DNA of 64,000 nt from Dyella_A sp049445995. GTDB lineage: Bacteria; Pseudomonadota; Gammaproteobacteria; Xanthomonadales; Rhodanobacteraceae. Location of the stretch: assembly GCF_049445995.1 (NCBI RefSeq), contig NZ_JBMSDZ010000009.1:62001-126000 (forward strand), read 5' to 3'. Made by a program: the position numbers and the translations under genes. The notes beneath the pieces are model-generated. The model ran no database searches and was not told the DNA's origin. It saw only the letters and a program-made list of their open reading frames with translations. The first letter of the stretch is position 1; each line of letters begins with the position of its first letter. Below, piece by piece: positions 27,872 through 40,381 of this stretch.

Positions 27872-29380
27872 ATGTTCAATCATTTGCTCAGCCTGCTGAT
27901 CTGGCTTCCCGTCGCTGGCGCAGTACCGGTGCTGCTGGCCGGTTCCGCCCGACCGGGACTGGCCCGCTGGCTCGCCCTGCTGGTCGCCATCCTCACCTTC
28001 GTGGTCAGCCTGTTTCTGCTGTCGCAGTACGACGCTGCTGGTGCGGCCATGCAGCTGGGCGAGGACCATCTGTGGATCGCCTCGCTCGGTGTGCACTACG
28101 GCCTGGCGGTGGACGGCATCTCGGTGGCGCTGATCCTGCTCACCACCTTCGTCGGCATCCTGGTGATCGTGGGCGCCTGGGAGGTGATCCAGGACAAGCC
28201 GCACCAGTACATGGCCGCCATGCTGGTGCTCGAAGGCCTGATGATCGGCGTGTTCTGCGCCACCGATGCGCTGCTGTTCTACGTGTTCTTCGAGGCCATG
28301 CTGATCCCGATGTTCATCCTCATCGGCGTCTGGGGCGGTCCGCGGCGCGTGTACGCCACGATCAAGTTCTTCATCTACACCTTCCTCGGTTCGATCTTCA
28401 TGCTGGTCGGCCTGATCTACCTGTACCTCAAGGCCGGTACGTTCGACCTGCACACGCTGGCGGCGCTGCCGTTGACCATGAAGGAGCAGAGCTGGCTGTT
28501 CTTCGCCTTCCTGCTGGCGTTCGCGGTGAAGGTGCCGATGGTGCCGGTGCACACCTGGCTGCCCGACGCCCACGTGGAGGCGCCGACCGGCGGCTCGGTG
28601 GTGCTGGCGGCGGTGATGCTGAAGATCGGCGGATACGGCTTCCTGCGTTTCTCGCTGCCGATCACGCCCGACGCCGCCGCGCACTTCGCGCCGCTGGTGA
28701 TCGTGCTGAGCCTGGTCGCGGTGGTCTACATCGGCTACGTCGCGCTGGTGCAGGACGACATGAAGAAGCTGGTGGCCTATTCGTCGGTGGCCCACATGGG
28801 CTTCGTGACGCTGGGCATCTTCATCGCCTTCATGCTGGTGCGCGACGCCAACAATCCGGATGCGGCCAAGCTGGGCATGCAGGGTGCGATGGTGCAGATG
28901 ATCTCGCACGGTTTCGTCTCCGGTGCGATGTTCTCGTGCATCGGCGTGCTGTACGACCGCCTGCACACGCGACAGATCAAGGACTACGGCGGCGTGATCA
29001 ACGTCATGCCCTGGTTCGGCTTCTTCTACGTGCTGTTCGCCATGGCCAACTCCGGCCTGCCGGGCACCAGCGGGTTCGTCGGCGAGTTCATGGTGGTGCT
29101 GGCCAGCTTCACCGCCAATCCGTGGATCGCGCTGTTCGCCGCGTTCACCCTGATCATCGGCGCGGCCTACACGCTGTGGATGGTCAAGCGCGTGCTGTGG
29201 GGCGACATCACCAATCCGCACGTGGCGGAAATGAAGGAGATCAACGGGCGCGAGACCTTCGTGCTGGGCGCCTTCGCCGCCGCGGTGCTGGCGCTGGGCA
29301 TCTGGCCGCAGCCGCTGATCCACCTGATGGACAGCTCGGTGGCGCAGCTGGTCCAGCAGCTGGCCGTACACAAGATCTGA
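27872..29380 (+). CDS. nuoM: NADH-quinone oxidoreductase subunit M
   Basis: Antiporter-like proton-pumping subunit of 502 residues and about 14 helices. The conserved glutamate is in FYVFFEAMLIPMFILIG, lysines are in AFAVKVPMVPVHTWLPDAHVEAPT and VQDDMKKLVAYSSVAHMGF, and SHGFVSGAMFSCIGVLYDR is the usual ND4 signature. It starts at ATG 27872. Confidence 0.97.
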   Translation: MFNHLLSLLIWLPVAGAVPVLLAGSARPGLARWLALLVAILTFVVSLFLLSQYDAAGAAMQLGEDHLWIASLGVHYGLAVDGISVALILLTTFVGILVIVGAWEVIQDKPHQYMAAMLVLEGLMIGVFCATDALLFYVFFEAMLIPMFILIGVWGGPRRVYATIKFFIYTFLGSIFMLVGLIYLYLKAGTFDLHTLAALPLTMKEQSWLFFAFLLAFAVKVPMVPVHTWLPDAHVEAPTGGSVVLAAVMLKIGGYGFLRFSLPITPDAAAHFAPLVIVLSLVAVVYIGYVALVQDDMKKLVAYSSVAHMGFVTLGIFIAFMLVRDANNPDAAKLGMQGAMVQMISHGFVSGAMFSCIGVLYDRLHTRQIKDYGGVINVMPWFGFFYVLFAMANSGLPGTSGFVGEFMVVLASFTANPWIALFAAFTLIIGAAYTLWMVKRVLWGDITNPHVAEMKEINGRETFVLGAFAAAVLALGIWPQPLIHLMDSSVAQLVQQLAVHKI

Positions 29381-29392
29381 TCGGGACCGACC

Positions 29393-30847
29393 ATGCCCAC
29401 AATGAATGACATCCTGATCCTGCTGCCGGAGTTCTACCTGGTGGCGGCCGCGTGCCTGCTGTTGCTGATGGACGCATTTCTCAAGCCGGAGCACCGCAAC
29501 TGGATCCACTGGCTCTCCATCGCCGTGCTGGCGGTCGCCATCTACATGGTGGCGGGCGCGGCGCCGGCCGTCCCGCTCAGCGCCTTCCACGGCATGTTCC
29601 TGCGCGACGGCGTGGCGACCATCCTCAAGGTGTTCGCCCTGCTCACCACGATCCTGGTGTTCGTGTACGCGCGGCCCTACCTGCGCGACCGCAAGCTGTT
29701 CATCGGCGAGTTCTACACGCTGATGATCTTCGCGGTGATCGGCGTGATGCTGCTGGTCTCGGCCGGCAGCCTGGTGACGGTCTACCTCGGGCTGGAACTG
29801 CTGTCGCTGTCGTCCTACGCGCTGGTGGCGCTCAATCGCGACGCACCGCTGCCGTCCGAGGCGGCGATGAAATACTTCGTGCTCGGTGCGCTCGCCTCCG
29901 GCATGCTGCTGTATGGCATGTCGATGGTGTACGGCGCCTCCGGCATGGGCGGCCAGGCCACCCTGGATCTGGCCCAGCTGCAGCACGTGATGGGTTACAC
30001 CACGGCGCCGACGCTGCTGCTGTTCGGCCTGGTGTTCATGGTGGTGGGCATCAGCTTCAAGCTGGGCGTGGCGCCGTTCCACATGTGGATTCCGGACGTC
30101 TACCAGGGCGCGCCGACGCCGATCACCACCTTCATCGCCTCGGCCTCGAAGCTGGCCGCCTTCGGCATGGCCTATCGCCTGCTGGCCGGCGGCATGGCGG
30201 ACGTGGCGCACCAGTGGCAGCTGATGCTCGGCGTGCTGGCGGTGCTGTCGCTGGCGATCGGCAACCTGGTCGCGATCGTGCAGACCAACCTCAAGCGCAT
30301 GCTGGCCTATTCGACCATCTCGCACATGGGCTACCTGTTGTTGGGCCTGGCGGCGGCCGGTCCGGAGGGTTACTCGGCAGCGATGTTCTATGCGATCAGC
30401 TACGCGCTGATGAGCACGGCCTCGTTCGGCGTGATCCTGGCGCTGGCACGGGCGGGGTTCGAGTGCGAGGAGATCGACGACCTGCGCGGCCTCAACCAGC
30501 GCTCGCCGTGGCTGGCCTTCCTGATGCTGCTGGTGATGGTCTCGCTGGCCGGCGTGCCGCCGATGTTCGGCTTCTTCGCCAAGCTGCTGGTGCTGCAGGC
30601 GGCGATCCACGCCGGCATGATGTGGCTGGCGATCGTCGGCGCGGTGTTCGCCATCATCGGCCTGTACTACTACCTGCGCGTGGTGAAGGTGATGTACTTC
30701 GACAAGCCGGTCGAGGGTTCCGAGCTGCGCCTGCAGGCCGACGGCTCGGTGCGCGTGGTGCTGTCGCTGAATGCGCTGGGTCTGCTCGCGCTGGGTCTGT
30801 ACTGGGGGCCGCTGATCGCCTGGTGCCGCAGCGCGTTCGCCGGCTGA
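29393..30847 (+). CDS. nuoN: NADH-quinone oxidoreductase subunit N
   Basis: Antiporter-like subunit of 484 residues, last gene of the nuo operon. Conserved parts are VYLGLELLSLSSYALVAL (membrane Glu), KLGVAPFHMWIPDVYQGAPTP and VQTNLKRMLAYSTISHMGYLLLGL. It starts at ATG 29393; ATG 29402 (MNDILILL) is also possible. No terminator is evident in the 37 bp before the tRNA promoter, so some read-through into the tRNA is likely. Confidence 0.97.
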   Translation: MPTMNDILILLPEFYLVAAACLLLLMDAFLKPEHRNWIHWLSIAVLAVAIYMVAGAAPAVPLSAFHGMFLRDGVATILKVFALLTTILVFVYARPYLRDRKLFIGEFYTLMIFAVIGVMLLVSAGSLVTVYLGLELLSLSSYALVALNRDAPLPSEAAMKYFVLGALASGMLLYGMSMVYGASGMGGQATLDLAQLQHVMGYTTAPTLLLFGLVFMVVGISFKLGVAPFHMWIPDVYQGAPTPITTFIASASKLAAFGMAYRLLAGGMADVAHQWQLMLGVLAVLSLAIGNLVAIVQTNLKRMLAYSTISHMGYLLLGLAAAGPEGYSAAMFYAISYALMSTASFGVILALARAGFECEEIDDLRGLNQRSPWLAFLMLLVMVSLAGVPPMFGFFAKLLVLQAAIHAGMMWLAIVGAVFAIIGLYYYLRVVKVMYFDKPVEGSELRLQADGSVRVVLSLNALGLLALGLYWGPLIAWCRSAFAG

Positions 30848-30884
30848 CGGGCCGATCCGGCGGCAAAAAAAATCGCGACAAGGC

Positions 30885-30913
30885 TTGCAAGAAACCGGCC
30901 ATGTCGCTATAGT
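30885..30913 (+). promoter_or_regulatory. strong sigma-70 promoter for the initiator tRNA
   Basis: TTGCAA (30885-30890) and TATAGT (30908-30913) are separated by exactly 17 bp. The discriminator is CTGCGGA, GC-rich as in stringently controlled stable-RNA promoters. The tRNA begins 14 bp after the -10. Confidence 0.8.
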
Positions 30914-30926
30914 CTGCGGACTCTGA

Positions 30927-31003
30927 TGCGGGGTGGAGCAGTCTGGCAGCTCGTCGGGCTCATAACCCGAAGGTCGCAGGTTCGAATCCTGCCCCCGCTA
31001 CCA
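30927..31003 (+). tRNA. initiator tRNA-fMet (CAT)
   Basis: 77-nt tRNA with encoded CCA. Anticodon CAT is at 30961-30963. Three consecutive G-C pairs in the anticodon stem (GGG-CTCATAA-CCC) and an unpaired 1:72 position mark it as the initiator. Here 1:72 is U-U, whereas E. coli has C-A. D-arm and T-arm (GCAGG-TTCGAAT-CCTGC) fold normally. Its place just before rimP-nusA-infB matches metY of E. coli. Confidence 0.96.
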
Positions 31004-31021
31004 GATCTTTCTTAGAACAAG

Positions 31022-31045
31022 AAAGCCTCCTCGTGAGGCTTTTTT
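31022..31045 (+). terminator. intrinsic terminator after tRNA-fMet
   Basis: AAGCCTC-CTCGT-GAGGCTT is followed directly by a run of T (31040-31045). It is 19 bp after the tRNA CCA. Confidence 0.85.
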
Positions 31046-31147
31046 GTTGGGCGCAAGGAAGCGTCGCCGACCGGCCAGGGGCCCTATCGCCCCGGCCGCA
31101 GGCCCGGAAAGGCTGGATGAGCCGGCACATCGGCGTGGTAAGGGAAT

Positions 31148-31170
31148 GGGCCGTTTCGAGCCCTTTTTTT
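31148..31170 (+). terminator. second terminator-like hairpin (attenuator?) in the rimP leader
   Basis: GGGCCG-TTT-CG-A-GCCC is followed by seven T (31164-31170), only 34 bp before the rimP ATG. A strong terminator already follows the tRNA, so this one is placed to control entry into rimP-nusA-infB, where NusA autoregulation is known in E. coli. No well-spaced promoter was found between the two hairpins. Confidence 0.55.
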
Positions 31171-31203
31171 GTTTCTGGCGACTGGAAAACGATCGGTACC
31201 GAC

Positions 31204-31731
31204 ATGGATACCCTGGCACTGGCACAACGCTTCAGCGAGGTTCTGGCTGACCTCCAGCTGGAATGCCTGGGCGTGGAGTTCTCCCCGTCGCAGGGGCAGA
31301 GTACGCTTCGCGTTTATCTCGACGTGCTCGACCGGTCGGAAGGGCGCGAGGTGGGCATCGACGATTGCGAGGCGGCCAGCCGCGAGCTGTCGGCATTGCT
31401 GGACGTGGAAGATCCGGTTCCGGGCCACTACGTGCTGGAGGTGTCCTCGCCGGGCATCGACCGTCCGCTGTTCACCGCCGGGCAGTTCGCCCGCGTGCTC
31501 GGGCAGGAAGTGAAGATCCTGCTCAAGGCGCCGATCGATGGCCGCCGCCGTCTGCGCGGCAAGCTGATGCAGGTGCAGGACGAGCAGATCGTGCTGGAAG
31601 CGGAAGGCAAGACATTCGAATTCGACCATGCGGACGTGGACGGTGCGCGCGTGGTGCCGGACTGGGTGGCGCTCGGTTACGTGCCGCAGCCCAGGAAGGG
31701 TGGCAAGAAACCGGCCCCGAAGGCCAACTGA
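31204..31731 (+). CDS. rimP: ribosome maturation factor RimP
   Basis: RimP (175 residues) helps 30S assembly. The N-terminal domain has CLGVEFSPSQGQSTLRVYLDV and GIDDCEAASRELSALLDVEDPV, then YVLEVSSPGIDRPLF, the family signature. The C-terminal SH3-like part shows LLKAPIDGRRRLRGKL, and the tail is Lys-rich. ATG 31204 is chosen; the frame is open further up, but through the terminator region. It is cotranscribed with nusA, which begins 55 bp later. Confidence 0.94.
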   Translation: MDTLALAQRFSEVLADLQLECLGVEFSPSQGQSTLRVYLDVLDRSEGREVGIDDCEAASRELSALLDVEDPVPGHYVLEVSSPGIDRPLFTAGQFARVLGQEVKILLKAPIDGRRRLRGKLMQVQDEQIVLEAEGKTFEFDHADVDGARVVPDWVALGYVPQPRKGGKKPAPKAN

Positions 31732-31786
31732 GACATATCCCTGACGAGCAGGCGCCGGTTGTCCGGCGACCTACGGAGTGGTTGCA

Positions 31787-33292
31787 ATGAGCAAAGAACT
31801 GTTGCTGGTGGTCGACGCGGTTGCCAACGAGAAGGGCGTGCCGCGTGAGGTCATTTTCGAGGCCATGGAGGCCGCGCTGGCTTCGGCCGCCAAGAAGCGC
31901 TACCCCGACGAGGATCCGGACATCCGCGTGGAGATCGACCGCCACACCGGCGAGTACGAGACCTTCCGCCGCTGGGAAGTCATCGCCGACGACGGCGAGA
32001 TGGAATCGCCGTATTTCCAGGTGCGCCTGATGGACGCCGTGGACGAGCGCGAAGACGCGCAGGTCGGCGAATTCGTCGAGCAGCAGATCGAGAACGCCGA
32101 GTTCGGGCGCATTGCCGCGCAGGCCGCCAAGCAGGTGATCGTGCAGCGCGTGCGCGAAGCCGAGCGCCAGCAGGTGGTCGATGCGTTCCGTGACCGCGTG
32201 GGCGAGCTGGTGATCGGCATCGTCAAGCGCGTCGAGCGCGGCAACATCTACCTGGACCTGGGCAGCAATGCCGAGGCCTTCATCCCGCGTGACAAGACGA
32301 TTCCGCGCGAGTCGCATCGCGTGGGCGACCGCGTGCGCGGCTATCTCTACGAGGTGAAGTCCGAAGTTCGCGGGCCGCAGTTGTTCGTTTCGCGCGCCGC
32401 GCCGGAATTCATGATCGAACTGTTCAAGCTCGAAGTGCCGGAAGTCGGCCAGGGCCTGGTCGAAATCAAGGGTTGTGCCCGCGATCCGGGCGATCGCGCC
32501 AAGATCGCCGTGCTCGCCCACGACACCCGCACCGATCCGATCGGCGCGTGCATCGGCATGCGCGGCTCGCGCGTGCAGGCGGTGTCCAACGAGCTCAACG
32601 GCGAGCGCGTGGACATCATCCTGTGGCACGAGAACCAGGCGCAGTTCGTCATCAACGCGATGGCGCCGGCCGAAGTGCAATCCATCATCATGGACGAGGA
32701 AAAACATTCGATGGACATCGCGGTGGCCGAGGACAAGCTGTCCCAGGCGATCGGCCGCGGTGGCCAGAACGTGCGACTGGCCAGCAAGCTCACCGGCTGG
32801 CAGCTCAACGTGATGACGCAGGACCAGGTCACCGCCAAGAGCGAGGCCGAGCAGAAGGCGGCGCTGGCGCTGTTCATGGACAAGCTTGAAGTGGACGAGG
32901 AGATCGCCAACATCCTCGTGCAGGAAGGCTTCTCCAGCGTCGAGGAAATCGCCTACGTGCCCAGCGCCGAGCTGCTGGCGGTGGAGGGTTTCGACGAGGA
33001 CATCGTCGAGGAGCTCCGTGCCCGCGCCCGCGACGCGCTGCTCACCGAGGCGCTGGCCGTGGAAGAGGGTATCGACGAGCACCAGCCCACCGAGGAGCTG
33101 CTGGCGATCGAGGGCATGGACGAGGCCACCGCGTATGCGCTGGCGGCCCGCGGGATCAGCACGGTGGACGATCTGGCCGACCTCGCGGTCGACGACCTGA
33201 TCGACATTGAGGGCATGGACGAAGAGCGCGCTGCCGCGCTGATCATGGCCGCACGTGCGCCGATGATCGAGCGGCTGGAGAAAGGCGGCTAA
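31787..33292 (+). CDS. nusA: transcription termination/antitermination factor NusA
   Basis: NusA (501 residues) binds RNA polymerase and nascent RNA to control pausing and termination. The order is the N-terminal RNAP-binding domain (1-~130), S1 domain (~135-200, RVERGNIYLDLGSNAEAFIP), KH1 and KH2 (~200-345, with GACIGMRGSRVQAV and AIGRGGQNVRLAS), and two C-terminal acidic repeats (about 365-425 and 440-495). The repeats are characteristic of gamma- and beta-proteobacterial NusA. It starts at ATG 31787 with GGAG 8 bp upstream. Confidence 0.97.
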   Translation: MSKELLLVVDAVANEKGVPREVIFEAMEAALASAAKKRYPDEDPDIRVEIDRHTGEYETFRRWEVIADDGEMESPYFQVRLMDAVDEREDAQVGEFVEQQIENAEFGRIAAQAAKQVIVQRVREAERQQVVDAFRDRVGELVIGIVKRVERGNIYLDLGSNAEAFIPRDKTIPRESHRVGDRVRGYLYEVKSEVRGPQLFVSRAAPEFMIELFKLEVPEVGQGLVEIKGCARDPGDRAKIAVLAHDTRTDPIGACIGMRGSRVQAVSNELNGERVDIILWHENQAQFVINAMAPAEVQSIIMDEEKHSMDIAVAEDKLSQAIGRGGQNVRLASKLTGWQLNVMTQDQVTAKSEAEQKAALALFMDKLEVDEEIANILVQEGFSSVEEIAYVPSAELLAVEGFDEDIVEELRARARDALLTEALAVEEGIDEHQPTEELLAIEGMDEATAYALAARGISTVDDLADLAVDDLIDIEGMDEERAAALIMAARAPMIERLEKGG

Positions 33293-33420
33293 CCGCGAGC
33301 GGACGCGCCCTGGAAGGGCGCGCCGGGGGAGTCCTGCGGGGCTCTCCACCACGGATGGAGGTGGACGTGCAGGCGAGGCCGCACGGACGATAGGCGCGGG
33401 AACGGCGGAGAAAGAACACG

Positions 33421-36198
<2,778 letters not shown>

Positions 36199-36204
36199 GT
36201 GAGC

Positions 36205-36342
36205 CAGGGACGAGAGACGAGTAGCGAGGGCGCGAAAATCCCTGGTCCGGCAAGCCTCCGAAGTCCGGGCAGTTTTGTCCGGGCTTCGCATTTTTCCTGA
36301 CACTGCGATGTTGGCGCCCTCGCTACTCGTCTCTCGTCCCTG
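36205..36342. repeat. 29-bp perfect inverted repeat flanking the infB terminator
   Basis: The left arm 36205-36233 (CAGGGACGAGAGACGAGTAG..., continuing CGAGGGCGC) and the right arm 36314-36342 are exact reverse complements over 29 bp. Eighty bp lie between them, including the infB terminator hairpin. A variant of the same sequence (GCGCCCTCGCTACTCG...) occurs at 52958-52987. It is a dispersed intergenic repeat with no coding potential. Confidence 0.85.
36259..36295 (+). terminator. intrinsic terminator between infB and rbfA
   Basis: CGAAGTCCGGGC pairs with GTCCGGGCTTCG (two G-U pairs) around AGTTTT, then CATTTTT. It is nested inside the 29-bp inverted repeat. It is likely partial, since rbfA has no obvious promoter. 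Confidence 0.6.
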
Positions 36343-36363
36343 TGACGACGAAGGAGTCAAGCC

Positions 36364-36759
36364 ATGCCCTCACGCGATTTCAAACGTACCGACCGCGTTG
36401 GCGCCGAGCTGCGCCGCGAGCTCGGACTGCTGGTGCACGCCGCGGTGCGCGATCACGCGCTGCCTTCGGTGAGCGTGTCCGACGTGGAGATCACCCGCGA
36501 CATGGACTGGGCGACGGTATGGATCACCGCGCTGCAGGCGGAGCAGGCGCCCGAGGCGCTGAAGGCGCTGAAGGAACACACCGGCGAATTCCGTCGCGCG
36601 CTCGCCCGCGGCATGCGGCTGCGCCGGGTGCCGGAACTGCGCTTCAAGTACGACGATTCGGTGGACAAGGGTGAGCGCATCGAGACCCTGCTGCGCCAGG
36701 ACGCGCCACCGACCGCCGCGGTCGATGCCATCGACCCGGACGAACCTGCCGACGACTGA
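36364..36759 (+). CDS. rbfA: 30S ribosome-binding factor A
   Basis: RbfA (131 residues) assists late 16S rRNA maturation and cold adaptation. It has a KH-like fold: RTDRVGAELRRELGLLVH, VSVSDVEITRDMDWATVWI, and RALARGMRLRRVPELRFKYDDSVDKGERIETLL, the family signature. It starts at ATG 36364 with a GAAGGAG Shine-Dalgarno. Its stop overlaps the truB ATG by one base. Confidence 0.95.
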   Translation: MPSRDFKRTDRVGAELRRELGLLVHAAVRDHALPSVSVSDVEITRDMDWATVWITALQAEQAPEALKALKEHTGEFRRALARGMRLRRVPELRFKYDDSVDKGERIETLLRQDAPPTAAVDAIDPDEPADD

Positions 36760-37682
36760 TGGGACGCGCGGTGTTCCGGGACCTGCACGGGCTGGTCCTG
36801 CTCGACAAGCCGCTGGGCCTGAGCTCCAACCAGGCACTGCAGGCGGTGCGCCGGCTGATCCGCGCCGCCAAGGGCGGGCACACCGGCGCGCTCGACCCGC
36901 TGGCGACCGGCCTGCTGCCGCTGTGCTTCGGCGAAGCCACCAAGCTGGCCGGCCATCTGCTGGAATCACGCAAGGCGTACGCCGCCGAATGTCGGTTGGG
37001 CGTCACCACGACCACCGCCGATCGGGAAGGCGAGGTGCTGCAGCAGCGCCCGGTGCCGTCGCTGGACGAGGCGCGGATCGAGGCGGCGCTGGCGCCGCTG
37101 CGCGGGCGCATCCGTCAGGTGCCGCCGGCGTATTCGGCGATCAAGCAGGGCGGCGAGCCGCTGTATCTGAAGGCCCGCCGTGGCGAGGCGGTCGAGGTGC
37201 CGGCGCGCGAAGTGGACGTCCACCGGCTCGAACTCACCGGCCGCTGCGACGACCGGCTGCAACTGGAAATCGAGTGCGGCTCGGGCACCTACATCCGCAG
37301 CCTGGCCGTGGATCTGGGCGAGGCGCTGGGCTGTGGCGCGCATCTCGTGTCGCTGCGCCGCCTGTGGGTGGAGCCATTCCGGCAGCCGGCCATGGTCACG
37401 CTGGCACAGATCGAGGCGGCCGCCGTGCAGGGCGACGAGGTGCTGCTGGCGCTCCTGCGGCCGGTGGCTGAGGGGCTGGCACACCGGCCTGCCGTGCATC
37501 TGGACGCGATGCAGAGTCGGGCCGTGGCGCAGGGCCGGCGGGTGGTCCTGGAACCCGCCGGCTTGCCTGCCGGGCCGTGCGCCGCGTACGCCGCCGATGG
37601 CAGCCTGCTGGCCCTGGCCGAGCTGGATGAGCAGGGCCAGCTGCGGGTGCTGCGGGGTTTCAACCTGCCGCCGCCCGGGTGA
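36759..37682 (+). CDS. truB: tRNA pseudouridine-55 synthase
   Basis: TruB (307 residues) makes pseudouridine 55 in the T-loop of tRNAs. The catalytic Asp46 is in GGHTGALDPLATGLLP, with KPLGLSSNQAL before it and AYSAIKQGGEPLY after it. The C-terminal PUA-like domain starts near residue 245. It starts at ATG 36759, coupled to rbfA. The family N-terminus is normal. The 190 bp downstream contain the rpsO promoter and leader hairpin. Confidence 0.96.
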   Translation: MGRAVFRDLHGLVLLDKPLGLSSNQALQAVRRLIRAAKGGHTGALDPLATGLLPLCFGEATKLAGHLLESRKAYAAECRLGVTTTTADREGEVLQQRPVPSLDEARIEAALAPLRGRIRQVPPAYSAIKQGGEPLYLKARRGEAVEVPAREVDVHRLELTGRCDDRLQLEIECGSGTYIRSLAVDLGEALGCGAHLVSLRRLWVEPFRQPAMVTLAQIEAAAVQGDEVLLALLRPVAEGLAHRPAVHLDAMQSRAVAQGRRVVLEPAGLPAGPCAAYAADGSLLALAELDEQGQLRVLRGFNLPPPG

Positions 37683-37736
37683 GCGCAGAAACAAACACGG
37701 TGCAAGGCACCCGGACGGCGCCCCCGGATGACGGTC

Positions 37737-37766
37737 TTGTTGTGGTGCAGCCCACATCGCTACAAT
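37737..37766 (+). promoter_or_regulatory. sigma-70 promoter for rpsO-pnp
   Basis: TTGTTG (37737-37742) and TACAAT (37761-37766) are separated by 18 bp. The transcript would begin near 37773 and carry a leader of about 100 nt containing the hairpin at 37801-37846. Confidence 0.65.
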
Positions 37767-37800
37767 GAGTAGCTTGATTTACCCGATTCATTCAACCAGT

Positions 37801-37846
37801 CGAAGCTTGCGCAACGTCATCGCGCGGTGACGTTGCGCAAGCTTCG
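37801..37846 (+). promoter_or_regulatory. perfect 19-bp-stem hairpin in the rpsO leader
   Basis: CGAAGCTTGCGCAACGTCA (37801-37819) and its exact reverse complement (37828-37846) enclose an 8-nt loop. CATTCGCTTTTAAGG follows, and then rpsO begins at 37873. The T-tract is short and delayed, so it may be an attenuator, an S15 autoregulation element, or an RNase processing site for rpsO-pnp as in E. coli. Confidence 0.7.
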
Positions 37847-37872
37847 CATTCGCTTTTAAGGAAGAGATACCC

Positions 37873-38142
37873 ATGTCCCTCACCGCAGAACAGACCGGCA
37901 AGATCATTGCTGATTTCGGCCGCGTGCCGAACGACACCGGTTCGCCGGAAGTGCAGGTTGCCCTGCTTTCCGCCCGCATCGACCACCTCACCGGCCACTT
38001 CAAGACCCACAAGCAGGATCACCACTCGCGCCGTGGCCTGCTGCAGCTGGTCAACCGCCGCAAGAGCCTGCTCGCCTACCTGAAGGATCGCGACCTGGCC
38101 CGCTATCAGAGCCTGATCGAGCGCCTCGGCCTGCGCCGCTAA
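37873..38142 (+). CDS. rpsO: 30S ribosomal protein S15
   Basis: S15 (89 residues, normal length) binds helices 20-22 of 16S rRNA early in assembly. The family signature DTGSPEVQVALLSARIDHLTGHFKTHKQDHHSRRGLLQLVNRRK is intact. It starts at ATG 37873 with AAGGAAGAG upstream. It forms the classic rpsO-pnp pair (21 bp to pnp). In E. coli, S15 represses its own leader. Confidence 0.98.
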   Translation: MSLTAEQTGKIIADFGRVPNDTGSPEVQVALLSARIDHLTGHFKTHKQDHHSRRGLLQLVNRRKSLLAYLKDRDLARYQSLIERLGLRR

Positions 38143-38163
38143 TCCGACAAGGACACATATCAC

Positions 38164-40269
<2,106 letters not shown>

Positions 40270-40293
40270 GTCGAGACTCGCGTCGAATGCATC

Positions 40294-40329
40294 GAAGGCC
40301 CGGCGGCGACGCCGGGCCTTCTTCGTTTT
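40294..40329 (+). terminator. intrinsic terminator after pnp
   Basis: Perfect 12-bp stem GAAGGCCCGGCG / CGCCGGGCCTTC with loop GCGA, followed by TTCGTTTT. It closes the tRNA-fMet to pnp region. Confidence 0.85.
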
Positions 40330-40381
40330 ACGCCACATCCATTTGCTACGATGCTCGCGATATCCGCATCCGGAGACAGTC

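Noticed and set aside
25709..30610. A 1633-codon open frame on the minus strand opposite nuoL, nuoM and nuoN
   Set aside because: It mirrors the GC-rich third positions of real nuo genes; its product is a low-complexity His/Arg/Gln run with no family match.
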